From an uncultured Clostridia bacterium (GTDB taxonomy: Bacteria > Bacillota > Clostridia > Christensenellales > UBA1242), in NCBI GenBank assembly GCA_937911885.1, contig CALDPW010000211.1, forward strand, positions 1 to 13,075: 13,075 bases of DNA, given 5' to 3'. Shown here piece by piece: positions 7,352 through 12,850 of the stretch. Under the pieces are notes generated by a model. The model was not told the DNA's origin and did no database searches. It saw nothing but the letters and a program-made list of their open reading frames with translations. Both the position numbers and the translations under genes were made by a program. How positions within the stretch are numbered: position 1 is the stretch's first letter; every line of letters starts with the position of its first letter.

Positions 7352-7726
7352 ATGGCAAAAAAGAAAAATAAAAGGATTGTAAAAGCTCCTAGAACTGAAG
7401 AGATAAAGCCAGAGGTTGAAACTGATGTTGAAGTTGTAGAACCAGATACCGAAGCAAAAGTTGAAACCAACGAAACAACCGAAACTAAAAACACTCAAAA
7501 ACAAAAAAAGACTAAAGTTCAAAAAGGTGGCAAACAAAAAGGAAATGGCGGACTTGGCAAAAAAGCAAAAGAAACTATTTCAGAACTTAAAAAAGTAAGT
7601 TGGCCAAATTTTAAAACTGTTGTTAAAAACACAGGTATTGTTATTGTTGTAGTTTTAGTTTTCACACTTGTTTTATTTGGCATTGACCGTGGACTAGCTG
7701 CCCTATACAATTTAATTCCAAGATAG
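7352..7726 (+). CDS. secE: Preprotein translocase subunit SecE
   Basis: SecE clamps the SecY channel in the inner membrane. The conserved core is at the C-terminus: an amphipathic helix with ELKKVSWP (residues 78-85) and one transmembrane helix at about 95-111 (GIVIVVVLVFTLVLFGI). The core matches the short single-span form usual in Gram-positive bacteria (around 60 residues). It is preceded by about 68 extra residues rich in Lys, Glu and Thr that are probably disordered and cytoplasmic. The start is the ATG at 7352 with AGGAAAG upstream. It lies between rpmG and nusG in a compact operon, and the stop TAG is ten bases from nusG. Confidence 0.95.
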   Translation: MAKKKNKRIVKAPRTEEIKPEVETDVEVVEPDTEAKVETNETTETKNTQKQKKTKVQKGGKQKGNGGLGKKAKETISELKKVSWPNFKTVVKNTGIVIVVVLVFTLVLFGIDRGLAALYNLIPR

Positions 7727-7735
7727 AGGTGAAAC

Positions 7736-8380
7736 ATGAATAACGAAGAATTATTAGAAGAAGTTAAAACCGAAGGCTTGGATCAACTTAATACAGAAGC
7801 TCAAGTTGCTGCTGAACCAGCAGAATTAACCGAAGCTGAACAACGTATTGAAGAAGCAAGGGCAAAAGCAAAATGGTATGTTCTTCACACATTTTCAGGA
7901 TACGAAAATGTTGCAAAACAAAATTTGGAAATTGTTACCGATAAATATAGTTTGCAAGAACGTATTTTCGATATTGTTATTCCAATGGAAGATGTTGTTG
8001 AAGATAAAAACGGAAAACGCAAAGTTGTTTCAAGAAAAATAATGCCTGGTTACATTTATGTTAAAATGATTTATGGCGATGATATTTGGCACGCAGTTAC
8101 CAGAACCAGAGGAATTACTGGTTTTGTAGGACCAAAAGGTCGTCCACTTCCTTTAACAGAAGAAGAAACACGCAAAATGCATCTTGAAAAAATTACTGTT
8201 ATTTCAGTTGATCTTAACGTTGACGATAAGGTTGAAGTTCTTGACGGACCACTTAATGGTTTTGTTGGAACAGTTGTATCTGTTGATGCACAAGGCAAAA
8301 AATGCCGTGTTATTGTTGAAATGTTTGGTCGTGAAACACCAGTTGATTTAGGACTTGAACAAGTTAGAAAAGTAGATTAA
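7736..8380 (+). CDS. nusG: Transcription termination/antitermination protein NusG
   Basis: NusG binds RNA polymerase and modulates pausing and termination. The 214-aa protein has an NGN domain beginning AKWYVLHTFSGYE (from residue 46) with KIMPGYIYVKM (101-111). It ends in a KOW domain containing VEVLDGPLNGFVGTVVSVD (166-184). Residues 1-45 are an acidic extension (NNEELLEEVKTEG and onward) not present in the approximately 175-aa classical form, although such extensions are known in Clostridia-like proteins. GAGGTG lies just before the ATG. The gene sits between secE and rplK as usual. The downstream gap carries the first L1-site mimic, so rplK is likely to be regulated separately at translation. 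Confidence 0.96.
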   Translation: MNNEELLEEVKTEGLDQLNTEAQVAAEPAELTEAEQRIEEARAKAKWYVLHTFSGYENVAKQNLEIVTDKYSLQERIFDIVIPMEDVVEDKNGKRKVVSRKIMPGYIYVKMIYGDDIWHAVTRTRGITGFVGPKGRPLPLTEEETRKMHLEKITVISVDLNVDDKVEVLDGPLNGFVGTVVSVDAQGKKCRVIVEMFGRETPVDLGLEQVRKVD

Positions 8381-8418
8381 TTTAATTTTAATACAAACAG
8401 TTGTTTGTTTAAAATATA

Positions 8419-8459
8419 GTGGGAGAAGTGTAAATCTAGTATGCACTTTGTTAAACCAC
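8419..8459 (+). promoter_or_regulatory. Putative L1 autoregulatory RNA site before rplK
   Basis: GTGGGAG (8419-8425) and TTAAACCAC (8451-8459) flank an inner stem AAGTG/CACTT (8426-8430 with 8444-8448). GTGG pairs with CCAC, and the asymmetric loop between the two stems resembles the L1-binding element of 23S rRNA (GTGGGAG on one side, GAAATACCAC on the other). L1 is known to repress its own L11-L1 operon through such mRNA mimics. The AGGAGG of rplK begins 15 bases downstream. The assignment is by motif memory, not by structure search. Confidence 0.72.
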
Positions 8460-8484
8460 ATTGGCCAAAAGGCAGGAGGATAAA

Positions 8485-8919
8485 ATGGCAACAACAAATA
8501 AAAAAGTTAATGCAATTGTTAAATTACAATTACAAGCTGGTAAAGCTACAAGTGGTCCACCAGTTGGTTCATCTTTAGGACCTCATGGTATTAACATCGC
8601 TCAATTCACAAAAGAATTTAACGAAAAAACAGCTAGCCAAGCTGGTTACATAATTCCAGTTGTTATTACTATTTATGCTGATAGATCTTTCTCTTTTGTG
8701 TTAAAAACTCCACCAGCAGCAGTTTTAATTAAAAAAGCTTGTGGAATTGAAAGCGGCTCTGCAAATTCTAAAAAGAACAAAGTTGCTACAATCACAAAAG
8801 ATCAAGTTAGAGAAATCGCAACAATGAAAATGCCAGACTTAAATGCTAAAGACATTGATCACGCTATGAGCATGATTGCTGGAACAGCAAGAAGTATGGG
8901 CGTTACTGTTATTGATTAA
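8485..8919 (+). CDS. rplK: 50S ribosomal protein L11
   Basis: L11 forms the GTPase-associated centre of the 50S subunit with 23S rRNA and the L10-L12 stalk. The 144 aa match the family length. KLQLQAGKATSGPPVGSSLG and GPHGINIAQFTKEFN mark the N-terminal domain with its conserved prolines. KTPPAAVLIKKA and ATMKMPDLNAKDIDHAMSMI, then GTARSMGVTV, mark the rRNA-binding C-terminal domain. The ATG at 8485 is chosen because AGGAGG (8474-8479) is five bases away; an in-frame TTG at 8461 precedes that site and would give a non-conserved N-terminus. The L1-like RNA element lies upstream, and a second one directly after the stop. Confidence 0.97.
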   Translation: MATTNKKVNAIVKLQLQAGKATSGPPVGSSLGPHGINIAQFTKEFNEKTASQAGYIIPVVITIYADRSFSFVLKTPPAAVLIKKACGIESGSANSKKNKVATITKDQVREIATMKMPDLNAKDIDHAMSMIAGTARSMGVTVID

Positions 8920-8959
8920 GTGGGAGAATAAAAATTTTTAATTATTCGCAACTTACCAC
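8920..8959 (+). promoter_or_regulatory. Second putative L1 autoregulatory RNA site before rplA
   Basis: GTGGGAG (8920-8926) and CTTACCAC (8952-8959) flank an inner AT stem (AATAA 8927-8931 with TTATT 8942-8946). It has the same plan and almost the same length (40 versus 41 bases) as the site before rplK. The AGGAGG of rplA starts at 8961, one base after the element, so binding of L1 here could directly hide its own ribosome binding site. Confidence 0.68.
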
Positions 8960-8971
8960 AAGGAGGAAAAT

Positions 8972-9658
8972 ATGAAAACAGGTAAAAGATATCAAGAAGT
9001 TTCAAAATTAGTTGATAAAGCAGCTCTTTATCAATCTACCGAAGCTATTGATCTATGCGTTAAAACAGCTAAAGCTAAATTTGACGAAACAGTTGAATTG
9101 CACGTTAGACTTGGTGTTGATGGCAGAAACGCAGATCAACAAGTTAGAGGAACAGTTGTTTTACCAAACGGAACAGGTAAAAGTGTTAAAGTTTTAGTAA
9201 TTGCTAAAGGCGACCACGCTACAGCTGCTCAAAATGCAGGTGCTGAATATGTTGGTGCAGAAGATATGATTGCTAAAATTCAAGGTGGTTGGTTAGATTT
9301 TGATGTATGTATCACAACACCAGACATGATGCCAGTTATTGGTAGAATTGCTAAAGTTTTAGGACCAAAAGGTTTAATGCCAAACCCAAAAAGCGGAACA
9401 GTTACAACAAACGTTGCTCAAGTTATTGCTGAAGTTAAAGCAGGTAAAGTTGAATATCGTTTAGATAAAAGCAACATTGTTCACGTTATGATTGGTAAAG
9501 TAAGCTTTGGAACAGAAAAATTAATGGAAAACTTTAACACAGTTATGGATGCTTTAGTAAAAGCTAAACCAGCTGCAGCTAAAGGTCAATATATTAAATC
9601 TGTTGCAGTTAGCTCAACAATGGGCCCTGGAATTAAAGTTGATTACAAAGCTCAATAA
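8972..9658 (+). CDS. rplA: 50S ribosomal protein L1
   Basis: L1 binds the mobile L1 stalk of 23S rRNA and helps release deacylated tRNA. In many bacteria it also represses its own mRNA. The 228 aa match the family. Landmarks are HVRLGVDGRNADQQVRGTVV (44-63), the TTPDMMPVIGRIAKVLGP stretch (115-132) and the signature KGLMPNPKSGTVT (133-145), which forms the RNA-binding face. KVEYRLDKSNIVHVMIG and the C-terminal return to domain I follow. AGGAGG (8961-8966) is five bases upstream of the ATG. It is co-transcribed with rplK, 52 bases downstream, and followed by a terminator. Confidence 0.97.
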   Translation: MKTGKRYQEVSKLVDKAALYQSTEAIDLCVKTAKAKFDETVELHVRLGVDGRNADQQVRGTVVLPNGTGKSVKVLVIAKGDHATAAQNAGAEYVGAEDMIAKIQGGWLDFDVCITTPDMMPVIGRIAKVLGPKGLMPNPKSGTVTTNVAQVIAEVKAGKVEYRLDKSNIVHVMIGKVSFGTEKLMENFNTVMDALVKAKPAAAKGQYIKSVAVSSTMGPGIKVDYKAQ

Positions 9659-9662
9659 TAAC

Positions 9663-9692
9663 AAAAAATGCACTAATTAGGTGCATTTTTTT
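9663..9692 (+). terminator. Terminator after rplA
   Basis: Eleven base pairs (9663-9673 with 9681-9691), with core ATGCAC/GTGCAT and a seven-base loop, run into a stretch of seven T residues. It ends the rpmG-secE-nusG-rplK-rplA transcript. Confidence 0.9.
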
Positions 9693-9739
9693 ATTGTTTA
9701 AATAAGCAAATTTTATTAACAAGTTTTTAAAATTTTTTA

Positions 9740-9768
9740 TTGACAATTATAGGTTTATAATATATAAT
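9740..9768 (+). promoter_or_regulatory. Promoter of the rplJ-rplL operon
   Basis: Consensus TTGACA (9740-9745), 17 bases and consensus TATAAT (9763-9768) form the strongest promoter in the window. Transcription should start near 9775, leaving a leader of about 150 bases. Confidence 0.85.
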
Positions 9769-9774
9769 ATACAC

Positions 9775-9923
9775 GGTTTTAAAAAATATTTTTGCCAAAG
9801 ACAGCAAGTATAAAGGTAAATCTTGCCGAGGTAAACAAAAAGTGTGAATTTTCAACTCTTTCGTTTACGTATGCGGCGAAAGAGTTTTTTTAACCTAATA
9901 CACAATTAGGAGGGTATGCTAAA
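9775..9923 (+). ncRNA. L10 leader RNA with attenuator (rplJ leader)
   Basis: The leader contains GCCAAAGACAGCAAG (9794-9808) and CTTGCCGAGG (9822-9831), whose GCAAG/CTTGC arms pair. This layout fits the ribosomal protein L10 leader family with its kink-turn-like element, the binding site of the L10-L12 complex. An intrinsic terminator follows at 9854-9891. GTAAAC (9831-9836) can pair with GTTTAC (9863-9868), next to and overlapping the left terminator arm, which offers an antiterminator. Excess L10-L12 is expected to favour termination before rplJ. The fold was done by eye. Confidence 0.82.
9854..9891 (+). terminator. Attenuator terminator in the rplJ leader
   Basis: AACTCTTTCG (9854-9863) pairs with CGAAAGAGTT (9877-9886) over a 13-base loop, and seven T residues end at 9891. 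It lies inside the leader, 33 bases before the rplJ start. Confidence 0.88.
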
Positions 9924-10406
9924 ATGGGAGCAATTGAACAAAAGAAGCAAATTGTTAGTGAAATTAAAGAAAACTTTCAAAATGCTACAAGTGTTGTTTT
10001 TGTAGACTATCGTGGTATTAACGTTAGCGAAGATACAACATTAAGAAAACAATGTACCGAAAGCGAAGTTGTTTACAAAGTTTATAAAAACAATTTAATG
10101 ATTCGTGCATTAAACGAACTTGGCGTTTCTTTCGATCCAAAAATGTTTGAAGGAACAACCAGTGTTGCATTTGCTAAAGATGAAGTTACAGCAGCTAAAC
10201 TTGTTTGTGACACAATCAAAAAGATTAACAAAATGCAAGTTAAATTTGGCTATGTTAATGGTGAATTAGCAGACGCTAAACAAATTGAAGCACTATCCAA
10301 AATTCCATCAAAACCTGTATTGGTTTCTATGTTACTTGGTGTTTTACAAGGACCAGTTTCAGCCCTTGCACGTGCTTTAAATGAAATTTCAAAAAAAGAA
10401 GCATAA
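9924..10406 (+). CDS. rplJ: 50S ribosomal protein L10
   Basis: L10 anchors the L7/L12 dimers to 23S rRNA at the base of the stalk. The 160 aa are near the usual 165. The N-terminal RNA-binding domain shows KKQIVSEIKENFQNATSVVF and VDYRGINVSEDTTLRKQ, then KVYKNNLMIRALNELG. The C-terminal helix (VLVSMLLGVLQGPVSALAR then ALNEISKKEA) binds L12 dimers. AGGAGGG (9908-9914) sets the start nine bases downstream. The gene is preceded by its own promoter and an attenuator leader, and rplL follows after 27 bases. Confidence 0.97.
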   Translation: MGAIEQKKQIVSEIKENFQNATSVVFVDYRGINVSEDTTLRKQCTESEVVYKVYKNNLMIRALNELGVSFDPKMFEGTTSVAFAKDEVTAAKLVCDTIKKINKMQVKFGYVNGELADAKQIEALSKIPSKPVLVSMLLGVLQGPVSALARALNEISKKEA

Positions 10407-10433
10407 TTAATTAAAATTTGGAGGAAAATTAAA

Positions 10434-10802
10434 ATGGCAAATTTAGAAAATTTAGTTGAAGAAATTAAAAAACTAACTGTTATGGAAGTAGCAGATTTAG
10501 TTAAAAAATTAGAAGAAGAATTCGGCGTTAGTGCTGCAGCTCAAATGGTTGCTGGCCCTGTTGCTGGTGAAGCAGCAGCTGCTGAAGAAAAATCAGAATT
10601 CACAGTTGTATTAAAAGAAGCTGGTGCAAACAAACTAGCTGTTATCAAAGCTGTTAAAGAATTAACAGGTCTTGGTCTTGGCGAAGCAAAAGCTTTAGTT
10701 GATGGCGCTCCTAAAACAATTAAAGAAAATGTTCCTGCTGAAGAAGCTAAAGCTATGGAAGCTAAACTTAAAGAAGCTGGCGCTACTGTTGAACTTAAAT
10801 AA
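10434..10802 (+). CDS. rplL: 50S ribosomal protein L7/L12
   Basis: This stalk protein recruits EF-G and EF-Tu and stimulates their GTPase activity. The 122 aa are the standard length. It has an N-terminal dimerisation helix pair (MANLENLVEEIKKLTVMEVA and onward), an Ala/Gly-rich hinge (residues about 38-52) and the C-terminal domain with EFTVVLKEAGANKLAVIKAV, RE-free KELTGLGLGEAKALVDGAP and VELK at the end. GGAGG is seven to eight bases before the ATG. Codons are strongly biased, as expected for an abundant protein. The terminator directly after it ends the operon, so rpoB does not follow. Confidence 0.97.
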   Translation: MANLENLVEEIKKLTVMEVADLVKKLEEEFGVSAAAQMVAGPVAGEAAAAEEKSEFTVVLKEAGANKLAVIKAVKELTGLGLGEAKALVDGAPKTIKENVPAEEAKAMEAKLKEAGATVELK

Positions 10803-10816
10803 TCGAATAATTGTGT

Positions 10817-10847
10817 AAAAAAAATCACTCTTTTGAGTGATTTTTTT
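10817..10847 (+). terminator. Terminator after rplL
   Basis: A stem of up to 13 bp (A-run plus ATCACTC pairing with GAGTGAT plus T-run) has a TTTT loop at 10831-10834 and ends in seven T residues (10841-10847). Confidence 0.9.
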
Positions 10848-10921
10848 ATTTGTTTTTAAGTTGTGTTTTTAAGCTTATAATTTGGCTAATTTGGCTCACT
10901 TTATATATTAGTTATAAAATA

Positions 10922-10930
10922 TGTTATAAT
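10922..10930 (+). promoter_or_regulatory. Possible extended -10 promoter, orphan
   Basis: TG, one base and a perfect TATAAT (10925-10930) form an extended -10 element on the plus strand between rplL and rplI. No good -35 is visible and no plus-strand gene follows. A transcript would reach the terminator hairpin at 10976-11005 after about 65 bases. Confidence 0.35.
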
Positions 10931-10975
10931 GCTATTAAAAGGCAAATACGGGCATTTTTTGGGCTAGATTAAAAT

Positions 10976-11005
10976 AAAAAGTTCTACATTATTGTAGAAC
11001 TTTTT
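10976..11005 (-). terminator. Terminator of rplI
   Basis: GTTCTACA (10981-10988) and TGTAGAAC (10993-11000) form a perfect 8-bp stem with a TTAT loop, extended by five A/T pairs. Read on the minus strand it is followed by TTTTTATTTT, a good tail. It starts five bases past the rplI stop and may also work weakly on the plus strand. Confidence 0.88.
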
Positions 11006-11009
11006 GGTT

Positions 11010-11450
11010 TTAAAGAGGTTTGATTGAAACATTAATTGTTGCAGTAACTTTAGGATGCAATTTAACTTTAACATGGAATAAACCAACGGTTTTAACTGGA
11101 GTAAACTCAATTTTCTTTTTATCAATATCGTATCCAAGAGAGTTTAATTTTTCCGAAATTTCTTTGTTTGTTACTGATCCAAATGTTTTTCCGTTTTCAC
11201 CACATTTAATATTTAATTCAACATCAAGATTATCAAGTTTTTGTTTTAATTCTTGTGCTTCGTTTAGCATAACTTCTTGCTTATGAGCTTCGCTCGATTT
11301 TGCTTGGGCATTTAGGTTTAGGTTTGTTGCGTTGGCATTTTGTGCAATTTTGTTTGGAATTAAATAATTTGCAGCATATCCATCCGAAACATTAACAATA
11401 TCGCCTTTTTTGCCTGTTCCTTTAACGTCTTTTAGTAAAATAACTTTCAT
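11010..11450 (-). CDS. rplI: 50S ribosomal protein L9
   Basis: L9 binds domain V of 23S rRNA near the L1 stalk and helps keep reading frame. The 146 aa are close to the usual 148. The N-terminal domain shows MKVILLKDVKGTGKKGDIVN and VSDGYAANYLIPNKIA. The long connecting helix runs over about residues 40-75. The C-terminal domain includes CGENGKTFGSVTNKEI and the final beta strand ending SIKPL. GGGAG on the minus strand precedes the ATG at 11450. It is a single gene here with its own promoter and terminator, apart from its frequent partners rpsF-ssb-rpsR or dnaB. Confidence 0.97.
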   Translation of the reverse strand: MKVILLKDVKGTGKKGDIVNVSDGYAANYLIPNKIAQNANATNLNLNAQAKSSEAHKQEVMLNEAQELKQKLDNLDVELNIKCGENGKTFGSVTNKEISEKLNSLGYDIDKKKIEFTPVKTVGLFHVKVKLHPKVTATINVSIKPL

Positions 11451-11478
11451 AATTATTCTCCCTATTTAGTTTAATTAA

Positions 11479-11507
11479 ATTCTAGATTAATTAATATTAA
11501 AAGTCAA
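11479..11507 (-). promoter_or_regulatory. Promoter of rplI
   Basis: On the minus strand, TTGACT (11502-11507), a 17-base spacer and TAGAAT (11479-11484) form a good sigma-A-type promoter about 30 bases ahead of the L9 start. Confidence 0.7.
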
Positions 11508-11565
11508 TGTAATAATTGTTTTATTTTTATATTAATGGAAATAATACTAAAAAAAGGAGAAATTT

Positions 11566-11892
11566 ATGGATTTAAAATGTAAAAAGTTAGATTGCGTTTA
11601 TAACAAAGAATTTGCTTGTGTTGCAAATGGAATTTTAATAAAGCAAAATTTAGATTGTTCAACATATGAAAAAAATCATAACTTAACAAGCGAACAACAA
11701 CAAAATGTTTCGCGAACAATGTTTGAAATTGCACCCGAATTTCACCCATACAGGCATAACAAAAAAGTGGATATTAGTTGTGAAGCAAAAAACTGTTTGT
11801 TTAATTGTGGTGGAAGTTGTAAAAGCAACGGAATAACAGTTTCACGCAGCGATGATAATGCTTATTGTTCAACAGCTATAAAGGAAAAATAA
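11566..11892 (+). CDS. Cysteine-rich protein with two DUF1540-like repeats
   Basis: This 108-aa protein carries two similar cysteine modules. The first is C5-x4-C10-x7-C18-x12-C31 with CVYNKEFACVANGI. The second is C72-x4-C77-x7-C85-x15-C101 with CLFNCGGSCKSNGITV plus an extra Cys81. The pattern of two cysteines, an aromatic-Asn pair, a third cysteine, then a small residue and I-x-V matches DUF1540, a small domain common in Clostridia and likely metal-binding, of unknown function. A polar linker of about 40 residues separates them. There is no membrane segment. AGGAGA (11555-11560) gives the ATG at 11566. It stands alone between rplI (divergent) and the 214-aa gene, with a terminator after it. 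Confidence 0.82.
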   Translation: MDLKCKKLDCVYNKEFACVANGILIKQNLDCSTYEKNHNLTSEQQQNVSRTMFEIAPEFHPYRHNKKVDISCEAKNCLFNCGGSCKSNGITVSRSDDNAYCSTAIKEK

Positions 11893-11898
11893 AAAATC

Positions 11899-11930
11899 AA
11901 AACAATATCAAAATTGGGTATTGTTTTTTG
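11899..11930 (+). terminator. Terminator after the DUF1540-like gene
   Basis: CAATATC (11903-11909) pairs with GGTATTG (11917-11923), with one GU pair, extended by A/T pairs and followed by six T residues. It overlaps the -35 region of the next promoter. Confidence 0.7.
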
Positions 11931-11949
11931 TTTTTTTATTTGTTATACT
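11921..11949 (+). promoter_or_regulatory. Promoter of the 214-aa gene
   Basis: TTGTTT (11921-11926), 17 bases and TATACT (11944-11949) predict a start near 11956. The -35 overlaps the tail of the preceding terminator, an economical arrangement. Confidence 0.6.
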
Positions 11950-11982
11950 TACTAAGTAATAAAAACATTGAGGAGGTGCGTT

Positions 11983-12627
11983 ATGCAAAAAAATGAACTA
12001 TTATTAAATGATGTTATGGAATTTGCTGCTTTAACAAGCCACTTTAACAAGTATGCAAATGCCGAACTTGAAGCAAAAATAAAACAAATCGCTTCAAAAT
12101 TTGGAGCAGAAAACCCCTCAGTAAAACCTAGCAAAGTATCAGTAAACGCAGTTATGAATAATGTTATTGCAATTGCTGCAATAAATCGTGCTCTTGAAAC
12201 TAACACTGTTTTGCCAACAATGTCAAAAGTGCTTGAACAAAAAGTTAAAGGTTTTCCATATGGCAGAGAAATTATGGGTGTTAGACAATTGGTTTTTATG
12301 GGATATCGTAATGTTCACAATATAAAACCAGGAATTGAATATAATTCTGATGAATTTGTTAGAGAATGTGCTTTATCTAATTCGGCTGCATTATTAGTAG
12401 CTTGCGAATTAATTGCAAGTGGTGTTAACGAATTTGATAATGGAATGCATTTATCAAAATCTAAATTAACTTTAACAGAAGATGAAGTTGCAATTGCAAA
12501 TAATATTTTAGCTAAAAAACAAAACATCATTAACTTAGGAACACAATATTCACAATTCATGTCACAAACATCTCACGAAGTTGATGTTTTAACGGGTGTT
12601 AGAAGCGCAGCTGCTAGAAGAAAATAA
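11983..12627 (+). CDS. Unknown 214-aa helical protein
   Basis: I do not recognise this protein. It begins MQKNELLLNDVMEFAALTSH and ends RSAAARRK. The ATG at 11983 is chosen because a perfect AGGAGG (11971-11976) lies six bases upstream; an in-frame TTG at 11968 overlaps that site and is rejected. The protein is rich in Ala, Asn, Leu and Ile, probably almost entirely alpha-helical and soluble, with two cysteines and no obvious motif. FPYGREIMGVRQLVFMGYRN (residues about 87-106) is the most distinctive stretch. Its basic tail resembles the tails of the 503-aa and 254-aa unknown proteins. It has its own promoter and a strong terminator after it. Codon use is native. Confidence 0.85.
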   Translation: MQKNELLLNDVMEFAALTSHFNKYANAELEAKIKQIASKFGAENPSVKPSKVSVNAVMNNVIAIAAINRALETNTVLPTMSKVLEQKVKGFPYGREIMGVRQLVFMGYRNVHNIKPGIEYNSDEFVRECALSNSAALLVACELIASGVNEFDNGMHLSKSKLTLTEDEVAIANNILAKKQNIINLGTQYSQFMSQTSHEVDVLTGVRSAAARRK

Positions 12628-12672
12628 AAAAAGAACATGTTAGTTACAAACTTTTAAACTAGTGTAATAATT

Positions 12673-12707
12673 AAGAGAATTAGAAAACAATCTAGTTCTC
12701 TTTTTTT
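12673..12707 (+). terminator. Terminator after the 214-aa gene
   Basis: AAGAGAATTAG (12673-12683) pairs with CTAGTTCTCTT (12692-12702), 11 bp with one GU pair and an eight-base loop, and ends in seven T residues (12701-12707). Confidence 0.88.
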
Positions 12708-12731
12708 GTCTGCTTTAATTTAGTTAATCGA

Positions 12732-12785
12732 CGTGTGCTTGTCTGTTCGAGCAAAGTGAGAATACTTGTATATGACAAGCACACG
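12732..12785. repeat. Perfect 12-bp inverted repeat, possible palindromic element
   Basis: CGTGTGCTTGTC (12732-12743) is repeated inverted as GACAAGCACACG (12774-12785) around 30 bases. The element is about 44 percent GC, clearly above its AT-rich surroundings. No T-run follows, so it is not a normal terminator. It may be an extragenic palindrome, a small mobile element end or a structured RNA. Only one copy is in this window. Confidence 0.75.
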
Positions 12786-12835
12786 CCATAGTGCCAAATT
12801 TTATATTTTATTCTATATACATTCAAAATTTTATT

Positions 12836-12844
12836 TGTTATAAT
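12836..12844 (+). promoter_or_regulatory. Extended -10 promoter of the zinc-finger gene
   Basis: TG, one base and TATAAT (12839-12844) form an extended -10, with TATACA at 12816-12821 as a partial -35 at 17 bases. The predicted start coincides with the ATG at 12851, which would leave no leader. Confidence 0.55.
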
Positions 12845-12850
12845 GAAAAT

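Noticed and set aside
8461..8484. TTG at 8461 as the start of L11
   Set aside because: The AGGAGG lies after it, and the ATG at 8485 gives the family's normal length.
10541..10828. A 95-codon minus-strand open frame antisense to rplL
   Set aside because: It mirrors the codon pattern of L7/L12, has no ribosome binding site and runs over the rplL terminator.
11020..11286. An 88-codon plus-strand frame antisense to rplI
   Set aside because: L9 on the minus strand is unmistakable and explains the open frame.
11968..11982. TTG at 11968 as the start of the 214-aa protein
   Set aside because: It overlaps the AGGAGG that serves the ATG at 11983.
12732..12785. The inverted repeat as a terminator or tRNA (it contains GTTCGAG like a T-arm)
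   Set aside because: There is no T-run, no acceptor or anticodon arms and no cloverleaf; a separate terminator already ends at 12707.
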